NCBI RefSeq assembly: GCF_000473245.1
Contig: NC_022524.1
Span: 203,501 to 267,500 of the forward strand
Direction of reading: 5' to 3'
DNA length: 64,000 nt
Source of the DNA: Bacillus infantis NRRL B-14911
GTDB taxonomy: Bacteria > Bacillota > Bacilli > Bacillales > Cytobacillaceae
The notes under the pieces are model-generated. The model was not told the DNA's origin. It saw nothing but the letters and a program-made list of their open reading frames with translations, and did not search any database. Positions 51,167 through 60,134 of this stretch are shown here, in pieces (the first letter of the stretch is position 1; each line of letters starts with the position of its first letter). Position numbers and translations under genes: made by a program.

Positions 51167-52183
51167 ATGAAGAAAAGATTGTTCATGCTTCTCGCCGGGC
51201 TTTTGGCCATCTTTGCCTTAACTGCCTGTGGAACTAAATCACAAGAGGATGTGGTGAAGGAGCTTGGCGGAAAAGTGGAGGAACTGAAGGGATATAAAGC
51301 AGAAGCGAAAATGACCCTTCAGATGGGCACGGAGCCCCAGACTTATGCGATTGAAATCTGGCATAAAGAACCTGCCTACTATCGCGTCAGTCTGAAAAAT
51401 CCTGAAAAGAATCAAAGCCAGATGATCCTCCGCAATGATGAAGGCGTTTTTGTCCTGACACCGGCCCTCAACAAGAGCTTCAAGTTCCAGAGCGACTGGC
51501 CGCAGAACAGCAGCCAGGCTTATCTGTACGAGTCCCTGCTGCAGGATATCCTCGAAGATAAAGAGGCGAAATTCAGCGCTACCAAAGAACATTATGTTTT
51601 TGAAACAAAGACGAGATACCAGAACAACAAGATGCTTCCTTACCAGGAAATCACCCTTGATAAAAAGGACCTGGCCCCTGTCAGCGTCAAGGTCATGGAT
51701 TCAGACAGGAACCCGCTGGTGACCGTTGACTTCTCAAAGGTCGACTTCAAGGCTGCCCTTGATAAAAAAGATTTCGACACCCAGAAAAATATGACCGGGG
51801 CCCAGATTGAGGTTCCAGTCATGGCAGAAGAAGCGGCCAGTGAGGAATTCTCTGTCAAATATCCGCAGGCCGAGCTTGAAAATGTCAGCCTGATCGATGA
51901 AAAAGAAATCAGCATGGAGGACGGCAAACGCTTTATCCTGACATACGGCGGCGACAAGTCCTTCACACTCATCCAGGAAAAAGCAGATGTCATGCCGGCA
52001 AACACCTCCTATACTTCCGAATCAGGGGAACCGGTGGATCTTGGCTTCACAATAGGGGCCATAGACGATAATAAAATCAGCTGGACCCACGGCGGAGTGG
52101 AATATATCATCGCATCCAGCGACCTGACGAGGGAAGAAATGGTCATGCTTGCACAATCAGTGCAGGGAGATGCAGTGAAATAA
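51167..52183 (+). CDS. ydcC: YdcC, LolA-like sporulation lipoprotein
   Basis: A 338-residue lipoprotein: signal peptide MKKRLFMLLAGLLAIFALTA with lipobox cysteine at residue 21, then a LolA/LolB-like beta half-barrel (residues about 30-220: AKMTLQMGTEPQTYAIEIWH, PAYYRVSLKNPEKNQSQMIL) and a DUF4367-like C-terminal domain (LGFTIGAIDDNKISWTHGGV). Ortholog by position and sequence type of B. subtilis YdcC, thought to be made during sporulation. Function in the spore envelope not established. Confidence 0.88.
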   Translation: MKKRLFMLLAGLLAIFALTACGTKSQEDVVKELGGKVEELKGYKAEAKMTLQMGTEPQTYAIEIWHKEPAYYRVSLKNPEKNQSQMILRNDEGVFVLTPALNKSFKFQSDWPQNSSQAYLYESLLQDILEDKEAKFSATKEHYVFETKTRYQNNKMLPYQEITLDKKDLAPVSVKVMDSDRNPLVTVDFSKVDFKAALDKKDFDTQKNMTGAQIEVPVMAEEAASEEFSVKYPQAELENVSLIDEKEISMEDGKRFILTYGGDKSFTLIQEKADVMPANTSYTSESGEPVDLGFTIGAIDDNKISWTHGGVEYIIASSDLTREEMVMLAQSVQGDAVK

Positions 52184-52186
52184 TGG

Positions 52187-52225
52187 AAAGGCAGATGCTC
52201 TGGAACGGGCATCTGCCTTCTTTTT
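52187..52225 (+). terminator. Terminator of ydcC
   Basis: GAAAGGCAGATGC, 10-base loop, GCATCTGCCTTC then TTTTT. Confidence 0.92.
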
Positions 52226-52252
52226 GCGGAGGCCGATTTACGGAGAAAGCCG

Positions 52253-52699
52253 CCTCCGCATTTCGATTTGTCCAGCTCCGGCTCCTAGGTGCTCGAGTCA
52301 TAAGCCACTTTGGAACCGAAGGCAAAGAACGCCTTCAATCCCAAATCGTCTTATGCTTGTCGCACCTGAACAGTCGCCTCCGCATTTCATTTGTCCAGCT
52401 CCGGGCGCTAGCCCCTCGAGTCATAAGCCAATTAGGCCAGAAGGTTAAAGAACAACCTTCCGTCCTGCTCGTCTTATGCTTGAGGCCCGCAGGACGCGGG
52501 TCATGCAGGCGTTGCCACAGGACGTGGCGCTCTTAGCCTGTGTTCCTTGATTGAGCAAGCGCCCTCCGCATTTCTTATTGTCCAGCTCCGGCGGCTAGAG
52601 CCTCGAGTCATAAGCCACCCAAGAATGAAAGGCAAAGAACGCCTTTCATTCTTGTGCGTCTTATGCTTGTCGGCTCTGGGCAAGCCACCTCCGCATTTC
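52253..52699. repeat. Three tandem copies of a structured repeat element
   Basis: Four CCTCCGCATTTC boxes (52253, 52377, 52563, 52688) delimit three units of 124, 186 and 125 bp. Each unit has TTGTCCAGCTCCGG, CTCGAGTCATAAGCCA, an inner hairpin with constant loop AAAGAAC, then CGTCTTATGCTTG. CATAAG and CTTATG pair as an outer stem. The middle unit has about 60 extra bases (GCAGGACGCGGG...CTTAGCCTGTGTTCC). I recall similar elements scattered in Bacillus and Geobacillus genomes. Not coding. Confidence 0.9.
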
Positions 52700-52768
52700 G
52701 GTTGACATTAAGATTCCAGAGTTCGATAATAATTTGTATACTTTTTGAACGGAAGGAAAAGGACGTGA

Positions 52769-53947
52769 ATGGCAATGGATTATCCCACAGGGTTTTACCG
52801 GGATACATGGGCTGAAATTAATCTTGATCATATAAAAGAAAATGTGAAATCAATGAAGAAGCTTCTTCCTGGAGATGTGAAGCTCTTTGCTGTGGTGAAA
52901 GCAAACGGATACGGGCATGGAGATATCCAGGCTGCGGGGGCGGCCCTTGAGGCTGGGGCGGATTGCCTGGCTGTTGCCTTTTTGGATGAGGCTCTTTCCC
53001 TCAGGCAGAGGGGAATTGAGGCCCCGATTCTGGTATTAGGTGCCAGCAGGCCTGAGGATGCACCACTGGCTGCATCTGCGGACATAACCCTGACGGTTTT
53101 TCAGGTAAACTGGCTCGAGAAGGCACTTCCTTGTCTGCAAGGGAAGAGACTGACTTTTCATGTAAAGCTCGATACCGGAATGGGTCGGATCGGCGTAAGG
53201 GAGAAGGACGAGCTGCTTGCCATTGAGAAGCTTGCAGGGCGGGAGGATGCCTTTGAGCTGCAAGGCATCTATACTCATTTTGCAACAGCTGATGAACTGG
53301 ACGATTCCTATTTCCGGGAGCAGCTCGGCAGATTCAGGGAAATGCTGTCATGGCTCGGCAAGGTGCCGGAAATGGTCCATACCAGCAACAGTGCTGCTTC
53401 GCTCAGATTTCCAGAAGCACGCTTTAATGCTGTCAGAATGGGAATCAGCATGTACGGCCTCACCCCATCGCCGGAAATTGAGCATGAGCTGCCATTCCCG
53501 CTAAAGGAGGCTTTCTCGCTTCATGCCAGGATCGTGCATGTGAAAAAGCTCCAAAAAGGTGATAAAGTCAGCTATGGCGCCACCTATGAAGCAGAAGGCG
53601 ACGAATGGATCGGCACCCTCCCAATCGGCTATGCAGACGGCTGGATCCGCAGGCTGCAGGGTCAGGAAGTGCTGGTGAACGGGAGCAGAGTCCCCATTGT
53701 AGGAAGGATCTGTATGGATCAATGCATGATCCGCCTGCCATACGGGGTGGAACCTGGAACAGCTGCGACCTTGATAGGTGCGCAGGGGGACAGTATGATC
53801 TCCGTCAATGAAATTGCGGCAAAGCTTGAGACCATCAATTACGAGGTCACCTGCATGATATCCAGCCGGGTGCCGCGCGTGTATAAGCAGGAAGAAAAGA
53901 CTGTGGATCTGAATAACCCGCTTCTCGGCAAGCAGGGCAAGCTTTGA
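52769..53947 (+). CDS. alr: Alanine racemase
   Basis: A 392-residue PLP enzyme interconverting L- and D-alanine for peptidoglycan. N-terminal TIM barrel with the PLP lysine in [11 protein letters not shown] (residue 44); the C-terminal beta domain has the catalytic tyrosine in [13 protein letters not shown] and [13 protein letters not shown]. Full length and intact. ATG 52769 follows AAAAGGA. The D-alanine made here feeds Ddl, encoded about 13 kb upstream. Confidence 0.95.
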   Translation: MAMDYPTGFYRDTWAEINLDHIKENVKSMKKLLPGDVKLFAVVKANGYGHGDIQAAGAALEAGADCLAVAFLDEALSLRQRGIEAPILVLGASRPEDAPLAASADITLTVFQVNWLEKALPCLQGKRLTFHVKLDTGMGRIGVREKDELLAIEKLAGREDAFELQGIYTHFATADELDDSYFREQLGRFREMLSWLGKVPEMVHTSNSAASLRFPEARFNAVRMGISMYGLTPSPEIEHELPFPLKEAFSLHARIVHVKKLQKGDKVSYGATYEAEGDEWIGTLPIGYADGWIRRLQGQEVLVNGSRVPIVGRICMDQCMIRLPYGVEPGTAATLIGAQGDSMISVNEIAAKLETINYEVTCMISSRVPRVYKQEEKTVDLNNPLLGKQGKL

Positions 53948-53975
53948 ACGGGGGAGCTCCCTGCTGCTCCCGTTC
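53946..53975 (+). terminator. Hairpin after alr
   Basis: GAACGGGGGAGC, TCCCTGCT, GCTCCCGTTC, a perfect long stem but no T run directly after it. Confidence 0.6.
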
Positions 53976-54157
53976 CAGCTAAGCCATTTCATTCATATTT
54001 CAGGAAATAAATGCGTATTAATGCATAAAAGGATATTTTTTTGGCCGATAATACAGAGGAATTGCTGATTAGTCCTTTGCACAGCAGCTGAATAATGGTA
54101 ATATAAAAAATGGTAGAGATAAAAAATGGTGTGTAGTGATGGTGGAGGTGTATGTTT

Positions 54158-54439
54158 GTGTCTGAGTCCAGCGCAACAACAGAGATCATGGTAAAGTTAC
54201 CGCAGCATCTTTTAACCGAGTTAGAAAGCTTTGTTAAGCAGGAGAATGTCAATCGGAGCGAATTCATTTATCAGGCAACGAAAATGTATTTGCGTGAGCG
54301 GAAGAAGAGACAAATTCGTGAGTCGATGAGAAGAGGCTACATGGAAATGGCAAAAATTAATCTGACGATTGCATCTGAGGCATTCCAAGCGGAATATGAG
54401 GCAGAACACACAGTTGAACGTCTAGTAAGCGGAGGATAA
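54158..54439 (+). CDS. ndoAI: NdoAI/EndoAI antitoxin
   Basis: A 93-residue ribbon-helix-helix antitoxin. I start at GTG 54158 ([20 protein letters not shown]), nine bases after GGAGG and matching the B. subtilis protein's N terminus; the ATG two codons earlier is too close. The C-terminal [12 protein letters not shown] and [10 protein letters not shown] are the conserved toxin-binding part. Neutralises NdoA, encoded four bases downstream. Confidence 0.93.
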   Translation: MSESSATTEIMVKLPQHLLTELESFVKQENVNRSEFIYQATKMYLRERKKRQIRESMRRGYMEMAKINLTIASEAFQAEYEAEHTVERLVSGG

Positions 54440-54443
54440 TCCT

Positions 54444-54794
54444 TTGATTGTCAAACGTGGCGACGTTTATTTTGCAGACCTATCCCCAGTTGTTGGTTCA
54501 GAACAAGGCGGCGTACGTCCAGTACTTGTCATCCAAAACGACATCGGGAATCGGTTCAGTCCCACAGTAATAGTTGCAGCCATTACAGCCCAAATTCAAA
54601 AAGCTAAGCTGCCTACTCACGTTGAAATTGATGCGAAGCGTTACGGTTTTGAACGAGACTCTGTCATTCTGTTGGAACAAATTCGTACAATTGATAAACA
54701 ACGCTTAACCGATAAGATAACCCATCTCGATGACGAAATGATGGAAAAAGTGGATGAAGCTTTGCAAATAAGCTTGGGTCTTATTGAATTCTAG
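54444..54794 (+). CDS. ndoA: NdoA/EndoA (MazF family) endoribonuclease toxin
   Basis: A 116-residue MazF-type mRNA interferase. The catalytic arginine is in [12 protein letters not shown] (Arg25) and the threonine in AAITAQ (Thr48); the [16 protein letters not shown] start is canonical. In B. subtilis it cuts at UACAU. TTG start follows the antitoxin stop by four bases with GGAGGAT upstream. This pair is a core chromosomal locus in Bacilli, not a mobile element. Confidence 0.95.
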   Translation: MIVKRGDVYFADLSPVVGSEQGGVRPVLVIQNDIGNRFSPTVIVAAITAQIQKAKLPTHVEIDAKRYGFERDSVILLEQIRTIDKQRLTDKITHLDDEMMEKVDEALQISLGLIEF

Positions 54795-55201
54795 TTATAA
54801 GCACGCACGCTCTTTCAGGGTGTCTTTTTATAACACACAGATTCGCTGTGTCTTCCGGAAAACCAAGAGATAAAGGATTTGCTTTATCTCGGGTACATAT
54901 CAAATTTTAACCTACTTAATATTGTGTATCTGCTGAGGACAAGCATGTGTGTTGCTTGTCTTTTATTATGTCTATTTTTGCTGGACAGGATAGATTGCAA
55001 AGGTTTAATCATCCGAAAAACGGGTAAAATTAAAAGTCTTTCTTCTAGTTCCAATACTTAGAGGTTTTATTTGACTGTGCCTAACTGTTATCATTAAATG
55101 GTATATATATATATTTTTTGTTTACATTTTTAAATTTGGTTTACAAGTGCCGGGTAACTCCATCTTTAGAAATATTTGTATGTTAAAATGGGGAGGATCA
55201 A
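54795..55201. other. 407-bp region between ndoA and rsbRA
   Basis: AT-rich region with several hairpins: ACACA...TGTGT (54835-54851), a perfect 9-bp stem GAGATAAAG/CTTTATCTC (54868-54890), and an intrinsic terminator (54938-54968). No gene is convincing; a 60-codon open frame at 54879 lacks a ribosome site. TATATATATATATT near 55101 marks an AT-rich stretch before the rsbRA promoter, which I could not pin down. Confidence 0.5.
54938..54968 (+). terminator. Terminator of the ndoAI-ndoA transcript
   Basis: GACAAGCA, TGTGTGT, TGCTTGTC then TTTTATT. Confidence 0.85.
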
Positions 55202-56035
55202 ATGGATAAAAAGGTTTTGGATTATATTCAAGCTCGAAAAGATGAGATCTTCAATGAATGGGTTAGCAGCACGAAGGAAAACGCGGATGAAAGGGTGATA
55301 CGCGTAGTTTCGGACCAGGTTTTCACAGGTACGAGCTATGAGTTCATCGATTTGATTATATCGAATATAAAGGGGACGAATGAGGAGTTCACCTCCAAAC
55401 TGTCCGATTTTGCCGAAAAAGTAGTCCGGCTCGGCTGGCCGCTGAGTTTTGTGACGAAAGGGCTTCAGACTTTCGGAAAAATCGTTTTTGATGGAATGCA
55501 GGGGGAAGGGCTGATTACCTCTGAGAACCAGCTGGAAATCGTCAAGGACTTTGAAAGCTGGATGACGCCCGTCTCCAATGAAATTGTCGATATGTATTCC
55601 TCGACCTGGGAAAGAACCGTCTCCCTGCAGAAAATTGCCCTTCAAGAGCTGTCCGCTCCATTAATCCCTGTTTTTGAAGGTATTACTGTAATGCCCCTGG
55701 TGGGCACCATAGATACGGAACGTGCAAAGCAAATCATGGAGAATCTCCTGAATGGAGTGGTCAAACATCGATCGGAAGTGGTTTTAATAGATATCACAGG
55801 CGTGCCTGTCGTGGATACCATGGTGGCTCATCATATCATTCAGGCAGCAGATGCCGTCCGCCTGGTGGGCGCCAAGTGCATGCTTGTCGGGATCAGGCCT
55901 GAAATAGCCCAGACCATCGTGAATCTGGGGATTGACCTGAATCAATTTACAACGAAGAACACACTGAAAAAGGGAATTGAAGCAGCACTTGAGCTGACTA
56001 GCCGTAAAATTGTAGCTGTGGAGGGAGAACAGTGA
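55202..56035 (+). CDS. rsbRA: Stressosome protein RsbRA
   Basis: A 277-residue RsbT co-antagonist. Residues 1 to about 145 are the non-haem globin-like sensor domain; residues about 150-270 are a STAS domain with the two phosphorylatable threonines in [10 protein letters not shown] (Thr172) and [10 protein letters not shown] (Thr206), at positions matching B. subtilis Thr171 and Thr205. With RsbS it builds the stressosome that holds RsbT until environmental stress. GGGGAGG precedes the ATG. First gene of the rsb operon. Confidence 0.96.
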   Translation: MDKKVLDYIQARKDEIFNEWVSSTKENADERVIRVVSDQVFTGTSYEFIDLIISNIKGTNEEFTSKLSDFAEKVVRLGWPLSFVTKGLQTFGKIVFDGMQGEGLITSENQLEIVKDFESWMTPVSNEIVDMYSSTWERTVSLQKIALQELSAPLIPVFEGITVMPLVGTIDTERAKQIMENLLNGVVKHRSEVVLIDITGVPVVDTMVAHHIIQAADAVRLVGAKCMLVGIRPEIAQTIVNLGIDLNQFTTKNTLKKGIEAALELTSRKIVAVEGEQ

Positions 56036-56388
56036 GAATACCTATATTAAAATTGCATGACTGTCTGCTAGTGTCCATTCAATGGGAACTTGATGACCAG
56101 ACAGCACTCCAGTTTCAGGAAGACTTGCTTCATAAGATCCATGAAACCAGTGCAAATGGGGTTGTTATAGACTTAACATCCATTGACTTTATCGATTCTT
56201 TTATTGCCAAGGTCCTTGGCGACGTTATAAACATGTCCAAACTGATGGGTGCAAAAGTCGTCATTACCGGTATACAGCCAGCTGTAGCTATTACGCTAAT
56301 TGAATTAGGCATAGGGTTAGATGATGTCCTTACTGCATTAGATCTAGAAAAAGGTTTGGAGAAACTTCAACAGGAATTGGGGGATTAA
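56032..56388 (+). CDS. rsbS: Stressosome scaffold protein RsbS
   Basis: A 118-residue single STAS-domain protein. The phosphorylated serine is in [15 protein letters not shown] (Ser56, equivalent to B. subtilis Ser59). Together with RsbR it sequesters RsbT; phosphorylation by RsbT releases the kinase. GTG start overlaps the rsbRA stop by four bases (GTGA). Confidence 0.95.
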   Translation: MRIPILKLHDCLLVSIQWELDDQTALQFQEDLLHKIHETSANGVVIDLTSIDFIDSFIAKVLGDVINMSKLMGAKVVITGIQPAVAITLIELGIGLDDVLTALDLEKGLEKLQQELGD

Positions 56389-56393
56389 ACTGT

Positions 56394-56795
56394 ATGGGTA
56401 TCCAATCCTGCGTAAAAATCATTAATGAATGGGACATCGTAGCAGCACGCCAGCTGGGGCGTAATGTTGCAAAGGAGCTTGGGTTCGGTACAGTGGACCA
56501 GGCCCGTATTACGACGGCCATCAGTGAACTGGCCAGGAATATATACTTATATGCCGGACAAGGTCAAATATGTATAGAGAAAATTTATGACGGCGGCAAA
56601 GCGGGATTGCAGATCGTAGCAGTGGACAGCGGCCCTGGAATAAATGATATGCGCCAAGTCATGGAGGATGGGTTCTCTACCTCCGGCGGACTGGGAGCCG
56701 GTCTGCCAGGGGTTAAGAGACTGATGGATGAATTCTATATCAGCTCATCACCCGGAGACGGTACAGATATAAGAGCGACTAAATGGCTTCGTTAG
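56394..56795 (+). CDS. rsbT: Serine/threonine kinase and RsbU activator RsbT
   Basis: A 133-residue GHKL-type kinase with N box TAISELARNIYLYAG, G1 box VDSGPGI and G2 GGLGAGLPGVKRLMDEF. It phosphorylates RsbS and RsbR, leaves the stressosome and activates the phosphatase RsbU. Its 3' end overlaps the region before rsbU, where GGGGGAGG serves as ribosome site. Confidence 0.95.
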   Translation: MGIQSCVKIINEWDIVAARQLGRNVAKELGFGTVDQARITTAISELARNIYLYAGQGQICIEKIYDGGKAGLQIVAVDSGPGINDMRQVMEDGFSTSGGLGAGLPGVKRLMDEFYISSSPGDGTDIRATKWLR

Positions 56796-56806
56796 GGGGA
56801 GGCATT

Positions 56807-57817
56807 ATGGATTTCCGAGAAATGATGGAATCAAAGTATCGGGATATTCTAGAGAATTATTTAAAAGACCAGTCAGAACAGACGCTGTACCAAGGTCAAA
56901 AATTCAGTAGAAAATCCATTGAACATAAGATATCACCAGAGGAAATCATCAGTCTTCACAAAAGTCTTCTGTTTGAAATTTATCCTGATCTTCCCGAAAA
57001 TGTACTTCATTCCTTTGATGTGCTGCTTGAAGTGATGATCGGCTACGGCCTTGCATACCGCGAGCATCAGAGCTTAAGGCATAAACAGGAAGAATTGAGG
57101 TCCGAAATGGAAATTGCTGCGAACGTCCAGCAGACACTGCTCGGCACGAGCGTACCTGCTGTCGATTCCCTTGACATTGGGGCAATCAGTGTTCCGGCAA
57201 AACATATGAACGGGGACTATTATCATTTTGTTCAGGATGAGCATAATAACATAAGCATCGCCATCGCCGATGTCATCGGCAAAGGGATTCCAGCGGCCCT
57301 GTGCATGTCAATGATCAAATATGCCATGGACAGCCTGCCGGAAAACCGCCATGAGCCAAGCAGTGTGCTTGAGAACCTGAACAGGGTTGTAGAGCAGAAC
57401 GTCGACCCGAGCATGTTCATTACCATGTTCTACGGAATGTACAATACGGAAAGCCATCTTTTCCATTACGCGTCTGCAGGCCATGAACCCGGATTCTATT
57501 ATAATGCTGAAAAAGATGAATTCAGCGAGACGACTGCCAAAGGGCTGCTGCTCGGGGTCGACAAGCGGACGAAGTATAAGCAGTTCGAGAAGGAGGTTCA
57601 TCCCGGGGACATGATCGTGCTTATGTCTGATGGGGTGACTGAGTGCCGGACAGATGAGGGCTTTATTGAAAAAGATACGCTGATTGGATATATACGCAAA
57701 TACATCCATCTCAGCGCGCAGGAGATAGTCACAAATATTTATAAAGAACTTGAAAAGCTTCAGCATTTTCAATTGCGTGATGATTTTACATTAATAATAT
57801 TAAAAAGGAATGTTTAG
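56807..57817 (+). CDS. rsbU: PP2C-type phosphatase RsbU
   Basis: A 336-residue protein: N-terminal RsbT-binding helical domain (MDFREMMESKYRDILENYL), linker helix, and PPM/SpoIIE-type phosphatase domain with NGDYYHF, IADVIGKGIPAAL, SAGHEPGFYY and LMSDGVTE metal-ligand motifs. It dephosphorylates RsbV-P. I use ATG 56807, which has GGGGGAGG just upstream and matches the family N terminus; an earlier in-frame ATG lies inside rsbT. Confidence 0.95.
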   Translation: MDFREMMESKYRDILENYLKDQSEQTLYQGQKFSRKSIEHKISPEEIISLHKSLLFEIYPDLPENVLHSFDVLLEVMIGYGLAYREHQSLRHKQEELRSEMEIAANVQQTLLGTSVPAVDSLDIGAISVPAKHMNGDYYHFVQDEHNNISIAIADVIGKGIPAALCMSMIKYAMDSLPENRHEPSSVLENLNRVVEQNVDPSMFITMFYGMYNTESHLFHYASAGHEPGFYYNAEKDEFSETTAKGLLLGVDKRTKYKQFEKEVHPGDMIVLMSDGVTECRTDEGFIEKDTLIGYIRKYIHLSAQEIVTNIYKELEKLQHFQLRDDFTLIILKRNV

Positions 57818-57837
57818 CGTCTCATCGCGCCGGGTAT
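57812..57837 (+). promoter_or_regulatory. SigB-dependent promoter before rsbV
   Basis: GTTTAG (57812-57817), 14-bp spacer, GGGTAT (57832-57837), matching the SigB consensus GTTTAA-N13-15-GGGTAT. The -35 overlaps the rsbU stop codon. It gives the autoregulated rsbV-rsbW-sigB-rsbX transcript. Confidence 0.9.
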
Positions 57838-57878
57838 AAGGTAAGAGCAATTGACATGTTAAGAGGTGGGGTCTAGTT

Positions 57879-58211
57879 ATGAATATTACGATAGATTTGA
57901 AAGAGAATGATACACTGGTACAAGCTAAAATCAGCGGAGAAATTGATGCATATACGGCTCCGAAGCTAAGAGAATCATTATTCCCGCTTTCTGAAAAAGA
58001 GGCAGTTGAAATGGTTGTGGACCTTTCGGAAGTATCTTATATGGACAGTACAGGATTAGGCGTTTTTGTCGGGGTTTTCAAAAATGTACGCTCCAACAAT
58101 GGCAAGTTTCAGATTGTCGGCCTTTCTGAACGTCTGAAAAGACTGTTCGAAATTACGGGCCTAGCCGATATTATTGATATTAACAGCCAGATTGAGGGTG
58201 GGGTACAATGA
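57879..58211 (+). CDS. rsbV: Anti-anti-sigma factor RsbV
   Basis: A 110-residue STAS protein with the phosphorylation site SYMDSTGLGVF (Ser57). Unphosphorylated RsbV binds RsbW and frees SigB. First gene behind the SigB promoter; GAGGTGG precedes the ATG. Overlaps rsbW by four bases. Confidence 0.96.
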   Translation: MNITIDLKENDTLVQAKISGEIDAYTAPKLRESLFPLSEKEAVEMVVDLSEVSYMDSTGLGVFVGVFKNVRSNNGKFQIVGLSERLKRLFEITGLADIIDINSQIEGGVQ

Positions 58212-58681
58212 ATCAACCGTTTGATTACTTAGAAATGAAAATTCCGGCCAAGCCCGAGTTTGTCGGAGTTATCCGGCTGACATTGTCAGGCATTGCAAGC
58301 CGAATGGGATTTTCTTATGATGAAATAGAAGATTTGAAAATCGCGACAAGTGAAGCTTGCACAAACGCTGTGCAGCATGCTTATAAAACGAGCGAAAAAG
58401 GTGAAGTGGTTATTGGCTTTGGCCTATATAACGACCGTCTCGAGGTTATGGTGGCTGACAGCGGTAAAAGCTTTGACTTCCAATCTGCACGCGAAGGCAT
58501 CGGTCCCTATGATCAAACGGATTCTGTCGAATTTCTGCGTGAAGGAGGACTGGGCCTTTACTTGATCGAAACATTGATGGACGAGGTTAGAATCCATCAT
58601 AAAGAGGGTGTGACGGTCTTTATGACCAAGTACCTGGAAGGAGAGCAGGTGGAGAGGGATGCAGAAACAATCTCAACCTAA
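58208..58681 (+). CDS. rsbW: Anti-sigma factor and kinase RsbW
   Basis: A 157-residue GHKL kinase: N box KIATSEACTNAVQHAY, G1 VADSGKSFDF and G2 EGGLGLYLIETLMDEV. It binds SigB and phosphorylates RsbV. It overlaps rsbV by ATGA and sigB by 23 bases, keeping partner and inhibitor in fixed ratio. Confidence 0.96.
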   Translation: MNQPFDYLEMKIPAKPEFVGVIRLTLSGIASRMGFSYDEIEDLKIATSEACTNAVQHAYKTSEKGEVVIGFGLYNDRLEVMVADSGKSFDFQSAREGIGPYDQTDSVEFLREGGLGLYLIETLMDEVRIHHKEGVTVFMTKYLEGEQVERDAETIST

Positions 58682-59453
58682 CCAGAGATCCAAAGAAGAA
58701 ATAAACGAATTAATCAAAGCCTACCAGGAAAACCAGGATGAAGAAGCCCAGGAGATACTGGTAAGAAACTATAAAGCCCTGGTTGAGACAATAGCCAGGA
58801 AGTACTCAAAGGGACGCTCTTATCATGAGGATATCGCACAAGTGGGAATCATTGGCCTTCTGGGGGCCATACGCCGCTATGATGAAACCTTCGGGAAAAG
58901 CTTTGAAGCTTTTGCTGTCCCGACGATTATTGGGGAAATCAAGCGATTCCTGCGCGATAAAACATGGAGTGTTCATGTACCTCGCCGGATAAAGGAATTG
59001 GGGCCGAAGATCAAAACAACGGTCGAAGAACTGACGACCCAGCTCCACCGTTCACCAAGGGTTGATGAAATAGCGGATGAAATCGGGGTCTCCGAAGAGG
59101 AAGTGCTGGAAGCAATGGAAATGGGCAAGAGCTATCAGGCCCTTTCTGTCGATCACTCCATTGAAGCCGATTCTGATGGAGGGACGGTTACCCTTTTAGA
59201 TATTGTAGGTAATGTGGATGAAGGATTCGAAAAGGTCAATCAGCGAATGGTACTTGAAAGAGTGCTCCATGTCCTGACAGACCGTGAAAAACAAATCATT
59301 CAATACACCTATCTGGAGAATATGAGCCAAAAAGATGCCGGCGACAAGCTTGGGATTTCCCAAATGCATGTGTCAAGGCTGCAGAGAAGGGCCATTAAAA
59401 AGCTCCAGGAAGCGATCAATGCTGAAAGCAATAACTCGGAGTGCCTTTCATGA
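58659..59453 (+). CDS. sigB: General stress sigma factor SigB
   Basis: A 264-residue sigma-70 family group 3 factor. Region 2 (VGIIGLLGAIRRYDETFGKSFEAFAVPTIIGEIKRFLRDK; key core GKSFEAFAVPTIIGEIKRF), region 3 (RSPRVDEIADEIGVSEEEV) and region 4 (LTDREKQIIQYTYLENMSQ, GISQMHVSRLQRRAIKKL) are complete. It directs the general stress regulon from GTTTAA/GGGTAT promoters, including its own at 57812. Confidence 0.97.
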   Translation: MQKQSQPNQRSKEEINELIKAYQENQDEEAQEILVRNYKALVETIARKYSKGRSYHEDIAQVGIIGLLGAIRRYDETFGKSFEAFAVPTIIGEIKRFLRDKTWSVHVPRRIKELGPKIKTTVEELTTQLHRSPRVDEIADEIGVSEEEVLEAMEMGKSYQALSVDHSIEADSDGGTVTLLDIVGNVDEGFEKVNQRMVLERVLHVLTDREKQIIQYTYLENMSQKDAGDKLGISQMHVSRLQRRAIKKLQEAINAESNNSECLS

Positions 59454-60046
59454 CGCATATTGTCAAAGATAATCTTGAGGTCCTCGCTCATCAGACAGCA
59501 AAAGAAGGAAAATCTCAATGTGGGGATGGCTATTTTTTTACAGCAACAGAGGAATACTTTGTCTGTGTCCTGGCAGATGGACTGGGAAGCGGCCAATATG
59601 CCCATGAAGCTTCTTCTGCTGTCATCCAGGTGGTAGAAGAAAACCATCAGGAAGATGTTGATACCCTTATGAAGCTGTGCAATAAAGTGCTGGTTCAGAA
59701 AAGGGGAGCGGCAGTTTCGGTATTCAAGGTTGATCTTATCAATAAAGAATTTGTATATAGCTGTGTCGGGAATATCAGATTCTTTTTGTATTCAGCAGCA
59801 GGCAAATTGACTTATCCGCTCCCAGTAACAGGATATCTGTCCGGAAGGCCGCAGGTGTTCAATACACAGCGGTTCAATTATGAAGCCAAATCCAAATTTC
59901 TTATCCACTCGGATGGCTTTAATATCAGCGGAGTAAAGTCCCTGCTCAAAAGCTTTATGCCGATTGATTGTATTGCCGAAGAGATTAAAAGCAAATACTC
60001 AAACAGCACTGATGATTCGACCTTTATTATTGGGAGCCTGCTCTAA
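59450..60046 (+). CDS. rsbX: RsbS/RsbR phosphatase RsbX
   Basis: A 198-residue PPM-family phosphatase: GKSQCGDGYFF, VLADGLGSGQYA, CVGNIRFFLY and LIHSDGFNI motifs. It dephosphorylates RsbS and RsbR to reset the stressosome. ATG 59450 overlaps the sigB stop (ATGA) with GGAG eight bases upstream; a GTG three codons earlier is less likely. Confidence 0.94.
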   Translation: MTHIVKDNLEVLAHQTAKEGKSQCGDGYFFTATEEYFVCVLADGLGSGQYAHEASSAVIQVVEENHQEDVDTLMKLCNKVLVQKRGAAVSVFKVDLINKEFVYSCVGNIRFFLYSAAGKLTYPLPVTGYLSGRPQVFNTQRFNYEAKSKFLIHSDGFNISGVKSLLKSFMPIDCIAEEIKSKYSNSTDDSTFIIGSLL

Positions 60047-60064
60047 TGAGAGCCGGCTTTTTTT
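60034..60064 (+). terminator. Terminator of the sigB operon
   Basis: AGCCTGCTCT, AATG, AGAGCCGGCT then TTTTTTT. Confidence 0.88.
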
Positions 60065-60134
60065 CTTTGTTTGGGAAACTTCAATACATTTGATAAAATA
60101 GTGGTAGAAAATCGAAGGTTGTGGGGGATTGAAT

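Noticed and set aside
52183..52536. 117-codon frame after ydcC
   Set aside because: It runs through the ydcC terminator and the structured repeats; the similar text in its halves comes from the repeat units.
54158..54794. NdoAI/NdoA as a mobile defence or plasmid-type toxin-antitoxin module
   Set aside because: It sits at its conserved chromosomal place between alr and rsbRA, with no mobile-element traces.
54879..55061. 60-codon plus-strand reading frame between ndoA and rsbRA
   Set aside because: It spans a terminator hairpin and lacks a ribosome-binding site.
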